NCBI RefSeq assembly: GCF_042879035.1
Contig: NZ_JBIAOU010000007.1
Span: forward strand, 62,001-126,000
DNA: 64,000 nucleotides
Source: Rhodococcus_G sp042879035
GTDB taxonomy: Bacteria; Actinomycetota; Actinomycetes; Mycobacteriales; Mycobacteriaceae
Reading direction: 5' to 3'
Part shown: piece by piece, positions 56,735 through 64,000 of the stretch
How the letters are laid out: each line of letters opens with the position of its first letter
Position numbering within the stretch: the stretch's first letter is position 1
The notes under the pieces: model-generated
Seen by the model: the letters and a program-made list of their open reading frames with translations, nothing else
The model's database searches: none
What the model was told of the DNA's origin: nothing
Made by a program: the position numbers and the translations under genes

Positions 56735-56770
56735 GGATGCCGCCCCGCGCGTCTGCGCGGGGCGGCATCC
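56735..56770 (-). terminator. Hairpin between the two mycolyltransferase genes
   Basis: A perfect 16-bp stem (arms 56735-56750 and 56755-56770, loop GTCT), 27 bp past the Ag85 stop. It shows that the two mycolyltransferases are transcribed separately. Confidence 0.88.
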
Positions 56771-56796
56771 GAGTGATCAGTCGGCAGGCAATCCGG

Positions 56797-57792
56797 TCAC
56801 CAGGCGTTCAGGGTGTCCAGGATCTGGGTCCGGGCGTTGAACAGTTCCGCCGACCAGTACGGCCACGAATGGGTGCCGTTGGACGGGAAGCTGTAGGTGG
56901 CATCGATGCCCAGGGTGGCCATCCGCACCTGGAAGGCGCGGGTGTTGACCAGGGCGAGGGCCTCGAGCCCCATCGCGTTGCTGGTGTTGTAGAAGTCGAT
57001 CGGCTTGCGCGGCTGGTCGAACGGGCCGGGCAGACCGCTCGCGGCGGAGATGTACAGCGACAGCCCCTCGAGCTTCGGCGCGAACACGAACGGGTCGTTG
57101 CGCAGCCATGCCTTGCTCCACGGCGGGCCCCACATCGCGTCCACGTTGAAGCGGCCCGCGTCGAGCATCGCGACGCGAATCGCCTCACGCATGCCCGGCG
57201 CGGAGATGTTCAGGTAACCCGACAGCGAACCCGCGAACTTGAACTGGTCCCGGTGGTAGGCAGCCAGGGTCAGGGCCGCCGAACCGCCCATCGACAGACC
57301 GAGCACACCGTTGTTGGTGCGCGACACGCCGCGGGTCGCGAGGTAGTCGGGGAGTTCCTTGGTCAGGAAGGTCTCCCACCGGTACGTGACGTCCTGGCCG
57401 TTGAAGTTCGACGGGGACATCCAGTCGCTGTAGAAGGAGGATTCGCCACCGACCGGCATCACCAGGGTGACGTTGTCGTTGGCGTACTGCTCGAGTGCGT
57501 TGGTCTCGAAGGACCACGCGTTGCGGTCGTCACGGGCACGCAGGCCGTCCAGCAGGTAGAGCGCGGCGCCACCACCACGCGCGGCCCACTGGATCTGGAC
57601 CTTGATCGGACCCATGGAGGAGGGCACCATCACTTCTTCGTAGCCACCCGACGGCGCGCGGTGCGCGATCGGTGCGGCGCCGGCGACGGCGGTACCCGCA
57701 ATACCAGCGGTGACGGGCAGCACGAGCGCTGCGGCCGAGAGGCCGAGGAGGCGTCGTTTGAGGTTCTGGAACCTCGGTCTGCCTAAACGCAT
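56797..57792 (-). CDS. Antigen 85 family mycolyltransferase
   Basis: A 331-residue secreted enzyme, the usual Ag85 length. The signal peptide is RRLLGLSAAALVLPVTAGIAG and ends near AGAAP (residue about 41). Core motifs: LYLLDGLRARDDRNAWS, SSFYSDWMSPS, the nucleophile GLSMGGSAALTLAA and the catalytic-His segment SNGTHSWPYWSAELF, followed by a short C-terminus (TLNAW). It exchanges mycolates between trehalose mycolates and arabinogalactan outside the membrane. It corresponds in position to fbpA/fbpD beside aftB. The ATG at 57792 follows GAAAGAGAG. About 280 bp of upstream non-coding DNA probably holds its promoter. Confidence 0.93.
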   Translation of the reverse strand: MRLGRPRFQNLKRRLLGLSAAALVLPVTAGIAGTAVAGAAPIAHRAPSGGYEEVMVPSSMGPIKVQIQWAARGGGAALYLLDGLRARDDRNAWSFETNALEQYANDNVTLVMPVGGESSFYSDWMSPSNFNGQDVTYRWETFLTKELPDYLATRGVSRTNNGVLGLSMGGSAALTLAAYHRDQFKFAGSLSGYLNISAPGMREAIRVAMLDAGRFNVDAMWGPPWSKAWLRNDPFVFAPKLEGLSLYISAASGLPGPFDQPRKPIDFYNTSNAMGLEALALVNTRAFQVRMATLGIDATYSFPSNGTHSWPYWSAELFNARTQILDTLNAW

Positions 57793-58071
57793 GAATATTG
57801 CTCTCTTTCTTTCCTGCGGTGCCCGCCGAAGCGGCCCGGAAGTCTGGCCAGAAGGCCACGGCCCTGCCGATCCCACGCACGCGTGATCGGCAGTGGAACT
57901 GAGGGTCACACTGCGCTCGCTGGACTGTATGCGACCGCATTGGCTCTGACAACCGGTGCCCCGGCCCCCGATCTTCTTGATGCGAGGCTCGGTACCGAGG
58001 CGAACACACCCGTTTATCGTCGCCCGTACAACAGCGTTACTGGACTGTGACATTTGCCGCGCTCAGCCCTT

Positions 58072-59997
58072 CTACCTGGGCTGTTCCGGCGGCATCTGCA
58101 GACCGCAGCGCTGGATCTCGTAGGCGGGCACCCGATCGATCCGGTAGCCGGCGTAGTGGAACGCCCGCTTGAGGTTGCGGATGAACAGCGGCCGGGTGAG
58201 CTCCGCCCGCGAGGACGCCAGCAACTCCTGGGTGTCCGGACACGTCAGGGCCACCTCCGCCTGCGCGACCCAGTCCTCGTCGAGGTACCACGGCATCCAC
58301 GGATGCTGGTCGACCATGCCGGTGTCGGCGATCACCCAGTCCGGGTAGAGGGCCTTGTCGTGTCCGATCCGGCCGTCCCCGAGCCGCTCGGTGTGCGCGG
58401 CGAGCGGGTACGCCAACCCCATCTGATCGATCACCTTCACGTCGAGACCGACGTTCATGCTCGTCATGCCGAGGTTCAGGAAATACACCGTGTGACCCGC
58501 ACCGCCGTCGGGTATCGGCAGCGGGGGCGGAACCAGATCCCAGTAGGTGAAGTACGCGGCGGGCAGCAGCAGGCCGCCGTCCGGGTTGTCGGCGATCGTC
58601 TGCACCATCGCCCGCATCCGCGGGTAGTCGAGGTAGTCCTCGGCGCGGATCGGGTGGGCGTGACCGGTGCCCTGCACGTAGAAGTTGCGTTCGTCGACGA
58701 TGCCGGACTTGCCGACGACCGTCCCGTTGGGCATGCCCTGCGCCGTGGACGCCGCGACCGCCCACACCACCGTCGCCAACCAGACCAGCGAACCCACAGC
58801 GAAAAGCGTGGTCGCCGGCGTCCGGCCCCACTGGTCGCGGCGCGGGACCCGAACCGGCAGCACCGCGATCGGCAGCATCAGGCAGAAGAGCACCGGGAGC
58901 AGAACCCGGCCGTGCATGAAGTCGCCACCGACGCGGACGGAATAGAGCCCGAGCAGCAGGCCGGTGCCGACGAAGAGGACGACGACGGCCGCGGGCGTGT
59001 GCAGTCGGGCCAGCCCCGTCGCACCCGCACGGGCCCCGGGCAGCCCGAGTCCGGAGCGGCGGTAGGCGAGCCAGCCGGCGTAGCCGCCGGCGAGGGCGAG
59101 GGGCAGCAGCAGCCAGTACGGCCCGACGAGGTTCCACAGATACGTCAGGCCCTGCGACCACTTCGCGCCGCCCGCGTCCTTGGACACCGCGGTGTTCGGG
59201 TAGGGCAACCCGTAGTACCCCATCCGCCAGATCTGGTAGCCGACCGGCACGGCGCCCGCGACGACGGCGATCGCGGCGCGGAGCTTCCAACTGCCGGGCA
59301 CCAGGAAGATCAGCAGCAGCACCAACGCGCCCGGCACCGCCATCTCCGGACGGACCAGCGGGCCCAGCCCGGCGATGAACGCCAGCACCAGCACCCGGGT
59401 CGTGGTCGGGGTGCGCTGGGCCCACTGCACGAGCAGCAGCCACAGCAGCGCGAGCCAGAAGATGACCAGGCAGCTCTCGAGGCCGGACGTGGCGAAGTCG
59501 CGCGCCGGCGGCACCGCGATGTACGCGAGGACGCCGGCAGGCAGCAGCAGCGTCCCGGCGAGGCGCCCGCGACCCGCTCCCCGCCAGAGCGCGCCGGCCC
59601 CGAGCATCGCGAGGACCACCGCGGAGACCGACAACACCAGGGCCAGGGTCAGGACGACGTACTCGAGCCGGATCTGCGTCACCCAGCCGAAGGCGTAGAC
59701 CAGGTAGGTCCACAGGGTGCTGGTGTTCGCCTCCACGCGCTCCCCCGCGTTGAAGACCGGCCCGTTGCCCGCGAGCAGATTGCGGACCGTGCGCAGCACG
59801 ATCAGGCCGTCGTCGGCGATCCACCGCCGTTCCCAGGCGCCCCACAGGAACAGGGCTGCGGTGACCACGATGCCCCCGAGGTACACCCACCGGGTCAGGG
59901 GCGGCGCGACCGACTCGCGGGACTCCGCGGGCCGCCCGCCGTCGGCGGTGCGGGGCTCCCCGCTGCGGGTCGCGTCAGGCGATGTAGACAGCGACAC
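58072..59997 (-). CDS. aftB: Terminal beta-(1->2)-arabinofuranosyltransferase
   Basis: A 641-residue polytopic GT-C enzyme that adds the terminal beta-1,2-arabinofuranose units on which mycolates are placed. The first helix is LTRWVYLGGIVVTAALFLWGAW, and the following loop RRWIADDGLIVLRTVRNLLAG carries the double Asp typical of GT-C active sites. About ten helices follow and a soluble C-domain contains YPDWVIADTGMVDQHPWMPWYLD. The GTG at 59997 is chosen because GGAG lies 6 nt upstream; it overlaps the ubiA end by 23 bp. Last gene of the glf-glfT2-PAP2-ubiA-aftB operon. Confidence 0.93.
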   Translation of the reverse strand: MSLSTSPDATRSGEPRTADGGRPAESRESVAPPLTRWVYLGGIVVTAALFLWGAWERRWIADDGLIVLRTVRNLLAGNGPVFNAGERVEANTSTLWTYLVYAFGWVTQIRLEYVVLTLALVLSVSAVVLAMLGAGALWRGAGRGRLAGTLLLPAGVLAYIAVPPARDFATSGLESCLVIFWLALLWLLLVQWAQRTPTTTRVLVLAFIAGLGPLVRPEMAVPGALVLLLIFLVPGSWKLRAAIAVVAGAVPVGYQIWRMGYYGLPYPNTAVSKDAGGAKWSQGLTYLWNLVGPYWLLLPLALAGGYAGWLAYRRSGLGLPGARAGATGLARLHTPAAVVVLFVGTGLLLGLYSVRVGGDFMHGRVLLPVLFCLMLPIAVLPVRVPRRDQWGRTPATTLFAVGSLVWLATVVWAVAASTAQGMPNGTVVGKSGIVDERNFYVQGTGHAHPIRAEDYLDYPRMRAMVQTIADNPDGGLLLPAAYFTYWDLVPPPLPIPDGGAGHTVYFLNLGMTSMNVGLDVKVIDQMGLAYPLAAHTERLGDGRIGHDKALYPDWVIADTGMVDQHPWMPWYLDEDWVAQAEVALTCPDTQELLASSRAELTRPLFIRNLKRAFHYAGYRIDRVPAYEIQRCGLQMPPEQPR

Positions 59998-60880
59998 CCA
60001 CAACTCCGATCCACGCGACCGCGAGGACTTGGAGCACGCGGTCCCGGAATGCGATCTCCTCGGGTTCGCCGGCCTCGCCGCCGTCGATGTCGACGGCGTA
60101 GCGCAGGATCGCGATGGTGAACGGGATCATCGAGATGGCGAACCAGTTCGACCCCGTCTCCTGGTCACGCTCGAACGCCCACAGTCCGTAGCAGATGACC
60201 ACGGCCGTCGCGGCCAGCGTCCACACGAACCGCAGGTAGGTGGAGGTGTAGTACTCGAGCGACTTGCGGATCTTGGCGCCGGTCGCCTCGGCGAGCGAGA
60301 GCTCGGCGTACCGCTTGCCCGCCGCCATGAACAGCGACCCGAAGGCCATGATCAGCAGGAACCACTGCGACAGCGGGATGTCGGCGGCGACACCGCCGGC
60401 GATGGCCCGGATCAGGAACCCGGACGAGACGATGCAGATGTCGAGGACGGCCTGGTGCTTGAGACCGAAGCAGTAGGCGAGCTGGATCCCGATGTACACG
60501 GCCATCACGACCGCGAGCTGCCAGTTCGCGAGGAACGACAGCAGGATCGAGCCGCTCAGCAGAGCGACCGCCATGCCGTAGGCCATGTTGACGGGCAGCA
60601 CCCCGGCGGCGATCGGGCGGAACCGCTTGGTCGGGTGCTGGCGGTCCGCCTCGACGTCCATCGCGTCGTTGACGAGGTAGATGCCCGACGCGGCCATGCA
60701 GAACACCACGAACGCCAGCGCGACCGGCACCAGGACGTCGGGTTCGGTCACCGAGCCCGCGGCCAGCGGGGCGGCGAGCACGAGGACGTTCTTCACCCAC
60801 TGACGCGGGCGCATCGCCTTGACGATCCCGGCCGGCAGCGACTTGGGGGGTCCGGCGACCTCGGCGGGGTGCTCGCTCAT
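59975..60880 (-). CDS. ubiA: Decaprenyl-phosphate phosphoribosyltransferase (DPPR synthase)
   Basis: A 301-residue UbiA-superfamily membrane enzyme, the Rv3806c type. It transfers 5-phosphoribose from PRPP to decaprenyl phosphate, the committed step to the arabinose donor. About nine helices are present. The first acidic motif is GIYLVNDAMDVEADRQHPTKRFRPIAAG (NDxxDxxxD); the second reads YAELSLAEATGAKIRKSLEYY on the cytoplasmic side. The ATG at 60880 overlaps the PAP2 stop (ATGA) and has GGAG 4 nt upstream. Its product is dephosphorylated, probably by the coupled PAP2 protein, and then epimerised by DprE1/DprE2. Confidence 0.94.
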   Translation of the reverse strand: MSEHPAEVAGPPKSLPAGIVKAMRPRQWVKNVLVLAAPLAAGSVTEPDVLVPVALAFVVFCMAASGIYLVNDAMDVEADRQHPTKRFRPIAAGVLPVNMAYGMAVALLSGSILLSFLANWQLAVVMAVYIGIQLAYCFGLKHQAVLDICIVSSGFLIRAIAGGVAADIPLSQWFLLIMAFGSLFMAAGKRYAELSLAEATGAKIRKSLEYYTSTYLRFVWTLAATAVVICYGLWAFERDQETGSNWFAISMIPFTIAILRYAVDIDGGEAGEPEEIAFRDRVLQVLAVAWIGVVGVAVYIA

Positions 60881-61392
60881 TTCTCTCCAAACTTCCGTTC
60901 GGCACGCAGCACCACTGCGGCCGAGGCTGCTCCCAGGGCGGACCCGGCGAGCACGTCGGTCGGGTAGTGCACACCGAGCACGAGCCGCGAGAGCAGCATC
61001 GGGGGCACCAGCACCGCGGGCAAGGGTAGCCCGGTGAGCCGACCGAGCAGCACCGCGGCGGCGGTGGTGGAGGTCGCATGCGAGGACGGAAAGCTCAGCT
61101 TGCTCGGCGTCGACACGTTGACCTGCACGGACGGGTCGTTCGGCCGGGGCCGGCGCACGACCCGCTTGATGACGATCGACGCGGCGTGCGCGCCGACGGC
61201 ACCGACGGCGACTCCGAGCCACTGGCGTCGGCGGGGTCGGTCGAGCGCGGCCCCGACACCGGCGACGGCGATCCAGCCGAGGGCGTGCTCACCGAAGTGG
61301 GACATGCCGCGCGCGGCACTGACGACCTCGGGATGCGCACCGATCGTCGACTGGACCCGGTTGAGAACCTTGACCTCAGATGCCGAAGACAC
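60877..61392 (-). CDS. PAP2-family phosphatase (Rv3807c type)
   Basis: A 171-residue membrane phosphatase with the three PAP2 signature blocks: KRVVRRPRP, FPSSHATST and SRLVLGVHYPTDVLAG. About four transmembrane helices are present. Its place between ubiA and glfT2 suggests removal of the 5-phosphate of decaprenyl-phospho-5-phosphoribose, as proposed for the mycobacterial homologue. The start is GTG at 61392, so it overlaps the glfT2 3' end by 17 bp, and its stop overlaps ubiA by 4 bp. Confidence 0.9.
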   Translation of the reverse strand: MSSASEVKVLNRVQSTIGAHPEVVSAARGMSHFGEHALGWIAVAGVGAALDRPRRRQWLGVAVGAVGAHAASIVIKRVVRRPRPNDPSVQVNVSTPSKLSFPSSHATSTTAAAVLLGRLTGLPLPAVLVPPMLLSRLVLGVHYPTDVLAGSALGAASAAVVLRAERKFGEK

Positions 61393-63295
61393 GCTCCCAC
61401 CTCTCCTTGCTGGTCAGCGACGGCACCGCGGCGGCGTACTCGTCCTTCAGTTCCGGGAAGCGGCGGGCCAGTTCGCGGCGCAACCGCAGCGCCTCCTTCA
61501 GCAGGCCCCACGCCTGCCGCGGGTCACGCTTGCGGTAGACGACGCCGCGTCCGTCGGCGGTGGTGACGGTGACGCCGTCGACCTGCGACAGCAGGTACCA
61601 GCGGGCGTCGAGGGTGGGCACGTTCAGCTGGGGGCGCTCGTGGTGCTCCTCGTGCGCGGGCCGCGCGTTGTGGACCAGGCCCTTGCCGAGCCGGACGAGC
61701 TTCGCGAGCGGGTTGCCCGGTGCGCCGACCGCCCCGACGCCGGCACCCGAGGGCAGCGGCAGCTCCGTCGACGACGGCAGCACCACCGCGTCCGGGTACT
61801 CGCGACGCAGCGCGTGGACCTCGCCGAGAGCGGTGGGGAGCAGGTCGAAGATGTGCTCGGGCCCGCCGAGGAAGTCGCGGATCGCCTGGTTCTGGATGGC
61901 AACGGTGGAGTACTCGAGGCACAGCAGGTGCTTGAGCGTCGCCTTGACGGTGTTGACGACGAGACCGCGGCCGTTGCCGGGCATGTGCAGGGACGCGACG
62001 ACGAGGCGGTTGCGCAGGTGGAAGTACGCCTGCCAGTCGATGGCGTCGTCCTTGTCCGACCACGCCATGTGCCAGATCGCGGCGCCGGGCATCGTCACGG
62101 TCGGATAGCCGGCCGCGCGGGCCCGCAGACCGTACTCGGCGTCGTCCCACTTGATGAACAGCGGCAGCGGCTGCCCGATCTCCTCCGCGACGACACGCGG
62201 GATCATGCACATCCACCAGCCGTTGAAGTCGACGTCGATGCGCCGGTGCAGCAGCTTCGAGTTCTCCCGGTCGCTGAGCGGGAACCGGGAGAAGTCGTGG
62301 TCGTACTCGACGTTCGGCGCGGCCGACCACATGAAGATCGACCGGTCGACGACCTCGCCCATCGTGTGCAGGTGGCTGCGTTCCTGCAGGTTCAGCATCT
62401 GACCGCCGACGAGCATCGGCGACTTCGCGAACCGGGCCATGGCCAGCGCGCGCAGGATCGAGTCGGGCTCGATCTCGATGTCGTCGTCCATGAACAGGAT
62501 GTGTTCACAGGAGGTGGTCTTCAGCGCCTCGTACATGACGCGGCTGTAGCCGCCGGAGCCGCCGAGGTTGGGCTGGTCGTGGATGGCGAGCCGGTCCCCG
62601 AGGACGGCGGCGGCCTCGGCGAACCCGGGCTCGTCGCGCACCTTGCGGGTGCCCTGGTCGGGGATGATCACGGCGTCGATCACGCCCAGCACCAGGGGGT
62701 CGGAGCCGAGGGCGGCCAGCGCCTTGACGCAGTCGGTGGGCCGGTTGAAGGTCGGGATGCCGATGGCGACGCGTCCGGCGCCGGGGGCCTCGATCGGCGC
62801 GTACCAGCCGGCCGCGACGAGCTCGACGTCGGTGTCGGTGGTGACGTCGAACCAGATCCAGCCGCCGTCCTCGAACGGCGCCAGTTCCACCTCGAACTCG
62901 ACGGTGGTGGAGCCATCCGCCCCGCGGAACTCCTGGCCCTGCACATGGATTCGGGAGGAGTCCGCCTTCGAGCGGTACACGTCGACCCGTCCGTGGCCGG
63001 TCAGCTCGAGCCGCAGCACCACCGAGGTGAGCACGCTCCAGCGTCGCCAGTAGCTGGCCGGGAAGGCGTTGAAGTAACTGCACATCGACACCTCGGACTC
63101 TGCCCCGAGGGCGAGCGAGGTCCGCGACAGCGAATGCGCGCGACGGGAGTTGGTCGGCGACTCCTCGAGGTAGAGGGTGCGCACGTCGAGCGGCTCACCG
63201 GGCCGCGGCAGGATCACCCGCTGCAGCAGCGCCTTGCCGAGAAGTTCCCGGTCGTCGAACAGGGTGTCCTGCTCCAGCAGGTGCTTCGGGGTCAT
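61376..63295 (-). CDS. glfT2: Galactofuranosyltransferase GlfT2
   Basis: A 639-residue cytoplasmic-face GT-A glycosyltransferase that polymerises alternating beta-1,5/1,6 galactofuranose from UDP-Galf. An N-terminal beta domain (about 1-170) precedes the GT2 core: RVAIGIPTFNRPTDCVKAL, the metal motif HILFMDDDIEIEPDS (DDD), the acceptor-site acid motif FIKWDDAEYGLRARA and the His in AAIWHMAWSDKDDAIDW. A helical C-terminal domain follows. The length matches mycobacterial GlfT2 (637). The ATG at 63295 overlaps the glf stop (ATGA). Confidence 0.96.
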   Translation of the reverse strand: MTPKHLLEQDTLFDDRELLGKALLQRVILPRPGEPLDVRTLYLEESPTNSRRAHSLSRTSLALGAESEVSMCSYFNAFPASYWRRWSVLTSVVLRLELTGHGRVDVYRSKADSSRIHVQGQEFRGADGSTTVEFEVELAPFEDGGWIWFDVTTDTDVELVAAGWYAPIEAPGAGRVAIGIPTFNRPTDCVKALAALGSDPLVLGVIDAVIIPDQGTRKVRDEPGFAEAAAVLGDRLAIHDQPNLGGSGGYSRVMYEALKTTSCEHILFMDDDIEIEPDSILRALAMARFAKSPMLVGGQMLNLQERSHLHTMGEVVDRSIFMWSAAPNVEYDHDFSRFPLSDRENSKLLHRRIDVDFNGWWMCMIPRVVAEEIGQPLPLFIKWDDAEYGLRARAAGYPTVTMPGAAIWHMAWSDKDDAIDWQAYFHLRNRLVVASLHMPGNGRGLVVNTVKATLKHLLCLEYSTVAIQNQAIRDFLGGPEHIFDLLPTALGEVHALRREYPDAVVLPSSTELPLPSGAGVGAVGAPGNPLAKLVRLGKGLVHNARPAHEEHHERPQLNVPTLDARWYLLSQVDGVTVTTADGRGVVYRKRDPRQAWGLLKEALRLRRELARRFPELKDEYAAAVPSLTSKERWERVFGI

Positions 63296-64000
63296 TCGTC
63301 GTTCCCGCCGCCGAGGGGTGCGCCGGACTCGAGGTGCGGGCGCAGGGTGTTGTCGAACATGCTCAGCGCGCTGGCGATCGCCATGTGCATGTCCAGGTAC
63401 TGGTAGGTGCCCAGCCGACCACCGAAGAGCACCTTCGCGTCCACGGTCTCCGCCTTGGCCCGCGCCCGGTACGCCTCGAGCTTCGTGCGGTCCTCGGGTG
63501 TGTTGATCGGGTAGTACGGCTCGTCGGTGGACTCGGCGAACCGGGAGAACTCCCGCATGATCACCGTCTTGTCGGCCGGGTACGTACGCTCGGGGTGGAA
63601 GTGCCGGAACTCGTGGATGCGGGTGTAGGGAACGTCCGCGTCGTTGTAGTTCATCACCGGCGTGCCCTGGAAGTCGCCGGTCGGCAGCACCTCGGTCTCG
63701 AAATCGAGGGTGCGCCAGCCGAGTTCGCCGTCCGCGTAGTCGAAGTACCGGTCCAGCGGTCCCGTGTAGACGACGGGGGCGTCGGGACTGGCCGCGCGCA
63801 GCTCGTCGCGGACGTCGAACCAGTCCGTGTTCAGCCGCACCTCGATGTTGTCGTCCTTCGCCATGCTCTCGAGCCACGCGGTGTAGCCGGCGACGGGCAG
63901 ACCCTCGTAGGTGTCGTTGAAGTAGCGGTTGTCGAAGGTGTACCGGACGGGCAGGCGGGTGATGTTGCCCGCGGGCAGGTTCTTGGGGTCCGTCTGCCAC
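63292..64000 (-). CDS. glf: UDP-galactopyranose mutase (C-terminal part; 5' end outside the window)
   Basis: About 235 C-terminal residues of a roughly 400-residue FAD enzyme that converts UDP-galactopyranose to UDP-galactofuranose, the galactan precursor. Visible signatures: WQTDPKNLPAGNITRLPVR, FDNRYFNDTYEGLPVAGYTAW, VYTGPLDRYFDYADGELGWR, RIHEFRHFHPER and the final FAD-binding segment LFGGRLGTYQYLDMHMAIASAL. The 3' end is complete and overlaps glfT2 by 4 bp. The FAD dinucleotide fold lies beyond position 64000. Confidence 0.95.
   Translation of the reverse strand, partial: WQTDPKNLPAGNITRLPVRYTFDNRYFNDTYEGLPVAGYTAWLESMAKDDNIEVRLNTDWFDVRDELRAASPDAPVVYTGPLDRYFDYADGELGWRTLDFETEVLPTGDFQGTPVMNYNDADVPYTRIHEFRHFHPERTYPADKTVIMREFSRFAESTDEPYYPINTPEDRTKLEAYRARAKAETVDAKVLFGGRLGTYQYLDMHMAIASALSMFDNTLRPHLESGAPLGGGNDE

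Noticed and set aside
1..64000. tRNA, rRNA or insertion-sequence genes
   Set aside because: Reading both strands I found no tRNA-like cloverleaf consensus, no rRNA segment and no transposase-like protein in any frame. Gene decay here is limited to the two pseudogenes listed.

Overview
The window is high-GC actinobacterial DNA that carries nearly the complete mycolyl-arabinogalactan locus of mycolic-acid bacteria (Mycobacteriales). Gene content, the two-copy emb locus and the neighbouring catabolic genes fit Rhodococcus or a close relative best. This is inferred from gene content, not from a marker gene. Coding density is high, many genes overlap by ATGA/GTGA, and several genes look leaderless.

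Positions 1-10,100 hold an aromatic/acyl-CoA catabolic island: a homogentisate-dioxygenase-like enzyme, an alpha/beta hydrolase and an IclR regulator; an SDR, a MaoC-DUF35 fusion and a thiolase-fold protein with Ser at the nucleophile position; a decayed alcohol dehydrogenase; a second, divergent IclR regulator; and a flavin monooxygenase with a DUF2783 partner. Copies of CCGATATTCGG and a second operator recur at matching distances around TTGACG promoters of different units, which suggests one IclR regulon.

Positions 10,200-15,400 hold an MBL-fold hydrolase, an HtrA-like protease, GtrA and dprE1-dprE2 (decaprenyl-phospho-arabinose synthesis). Positions 15,400-22,750 hold a tight minus-strand operon, cysQ-cysD-cysNC-NTF2-SDR-sulfotransferase-DUF1214-(truncated LLM oxidoreductase). 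It joins sulfate activation and PAP recycling to a sulfotransferase and modification enzymes, and is the best candidate here for an undescribed pathway. It faces a TetR gene across a large palindromic operator.

Positions 23,500-36,100 hold aftA and then accessory genes: secreted lipases, PspC and DoxX-like membrane proteins, an ECF sigma factor with a SnoaL-like domain plus a DinB-like partner, methionine aminopeptidase divergent from a small XRE regulator, a polytopic GT-C-like protein with a 24-bp tandem repeat in its N-terminus, and an SGNH hydrolase/TetR pair. Positions 36,200-42,870 hold two Emb arabinosyltransferases, one EmbC-like and one EmbB-like, with no embA between them.

Positions 43,070-64,000, all minus strand, hold the mycolate and galactan part: accD4, pks13, fadD32, an F420-type LLM oxidoreductase, a Culp6-like cutinase, a DUF732 lipoprotein, an Ag85-LGFP fusion, an Ag85 mycolyltransferase, aftB, ubiA, a PAP2 phosphatase, glfT2 and glf (cut by the window end). 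Together these make the arabinose donor, polymerise galactan and arabinan, condense mycolic acids and attach them to the wall. Long perfect hairpins, some forming a sequence-related family, sit at most gene-cluster boundaries.
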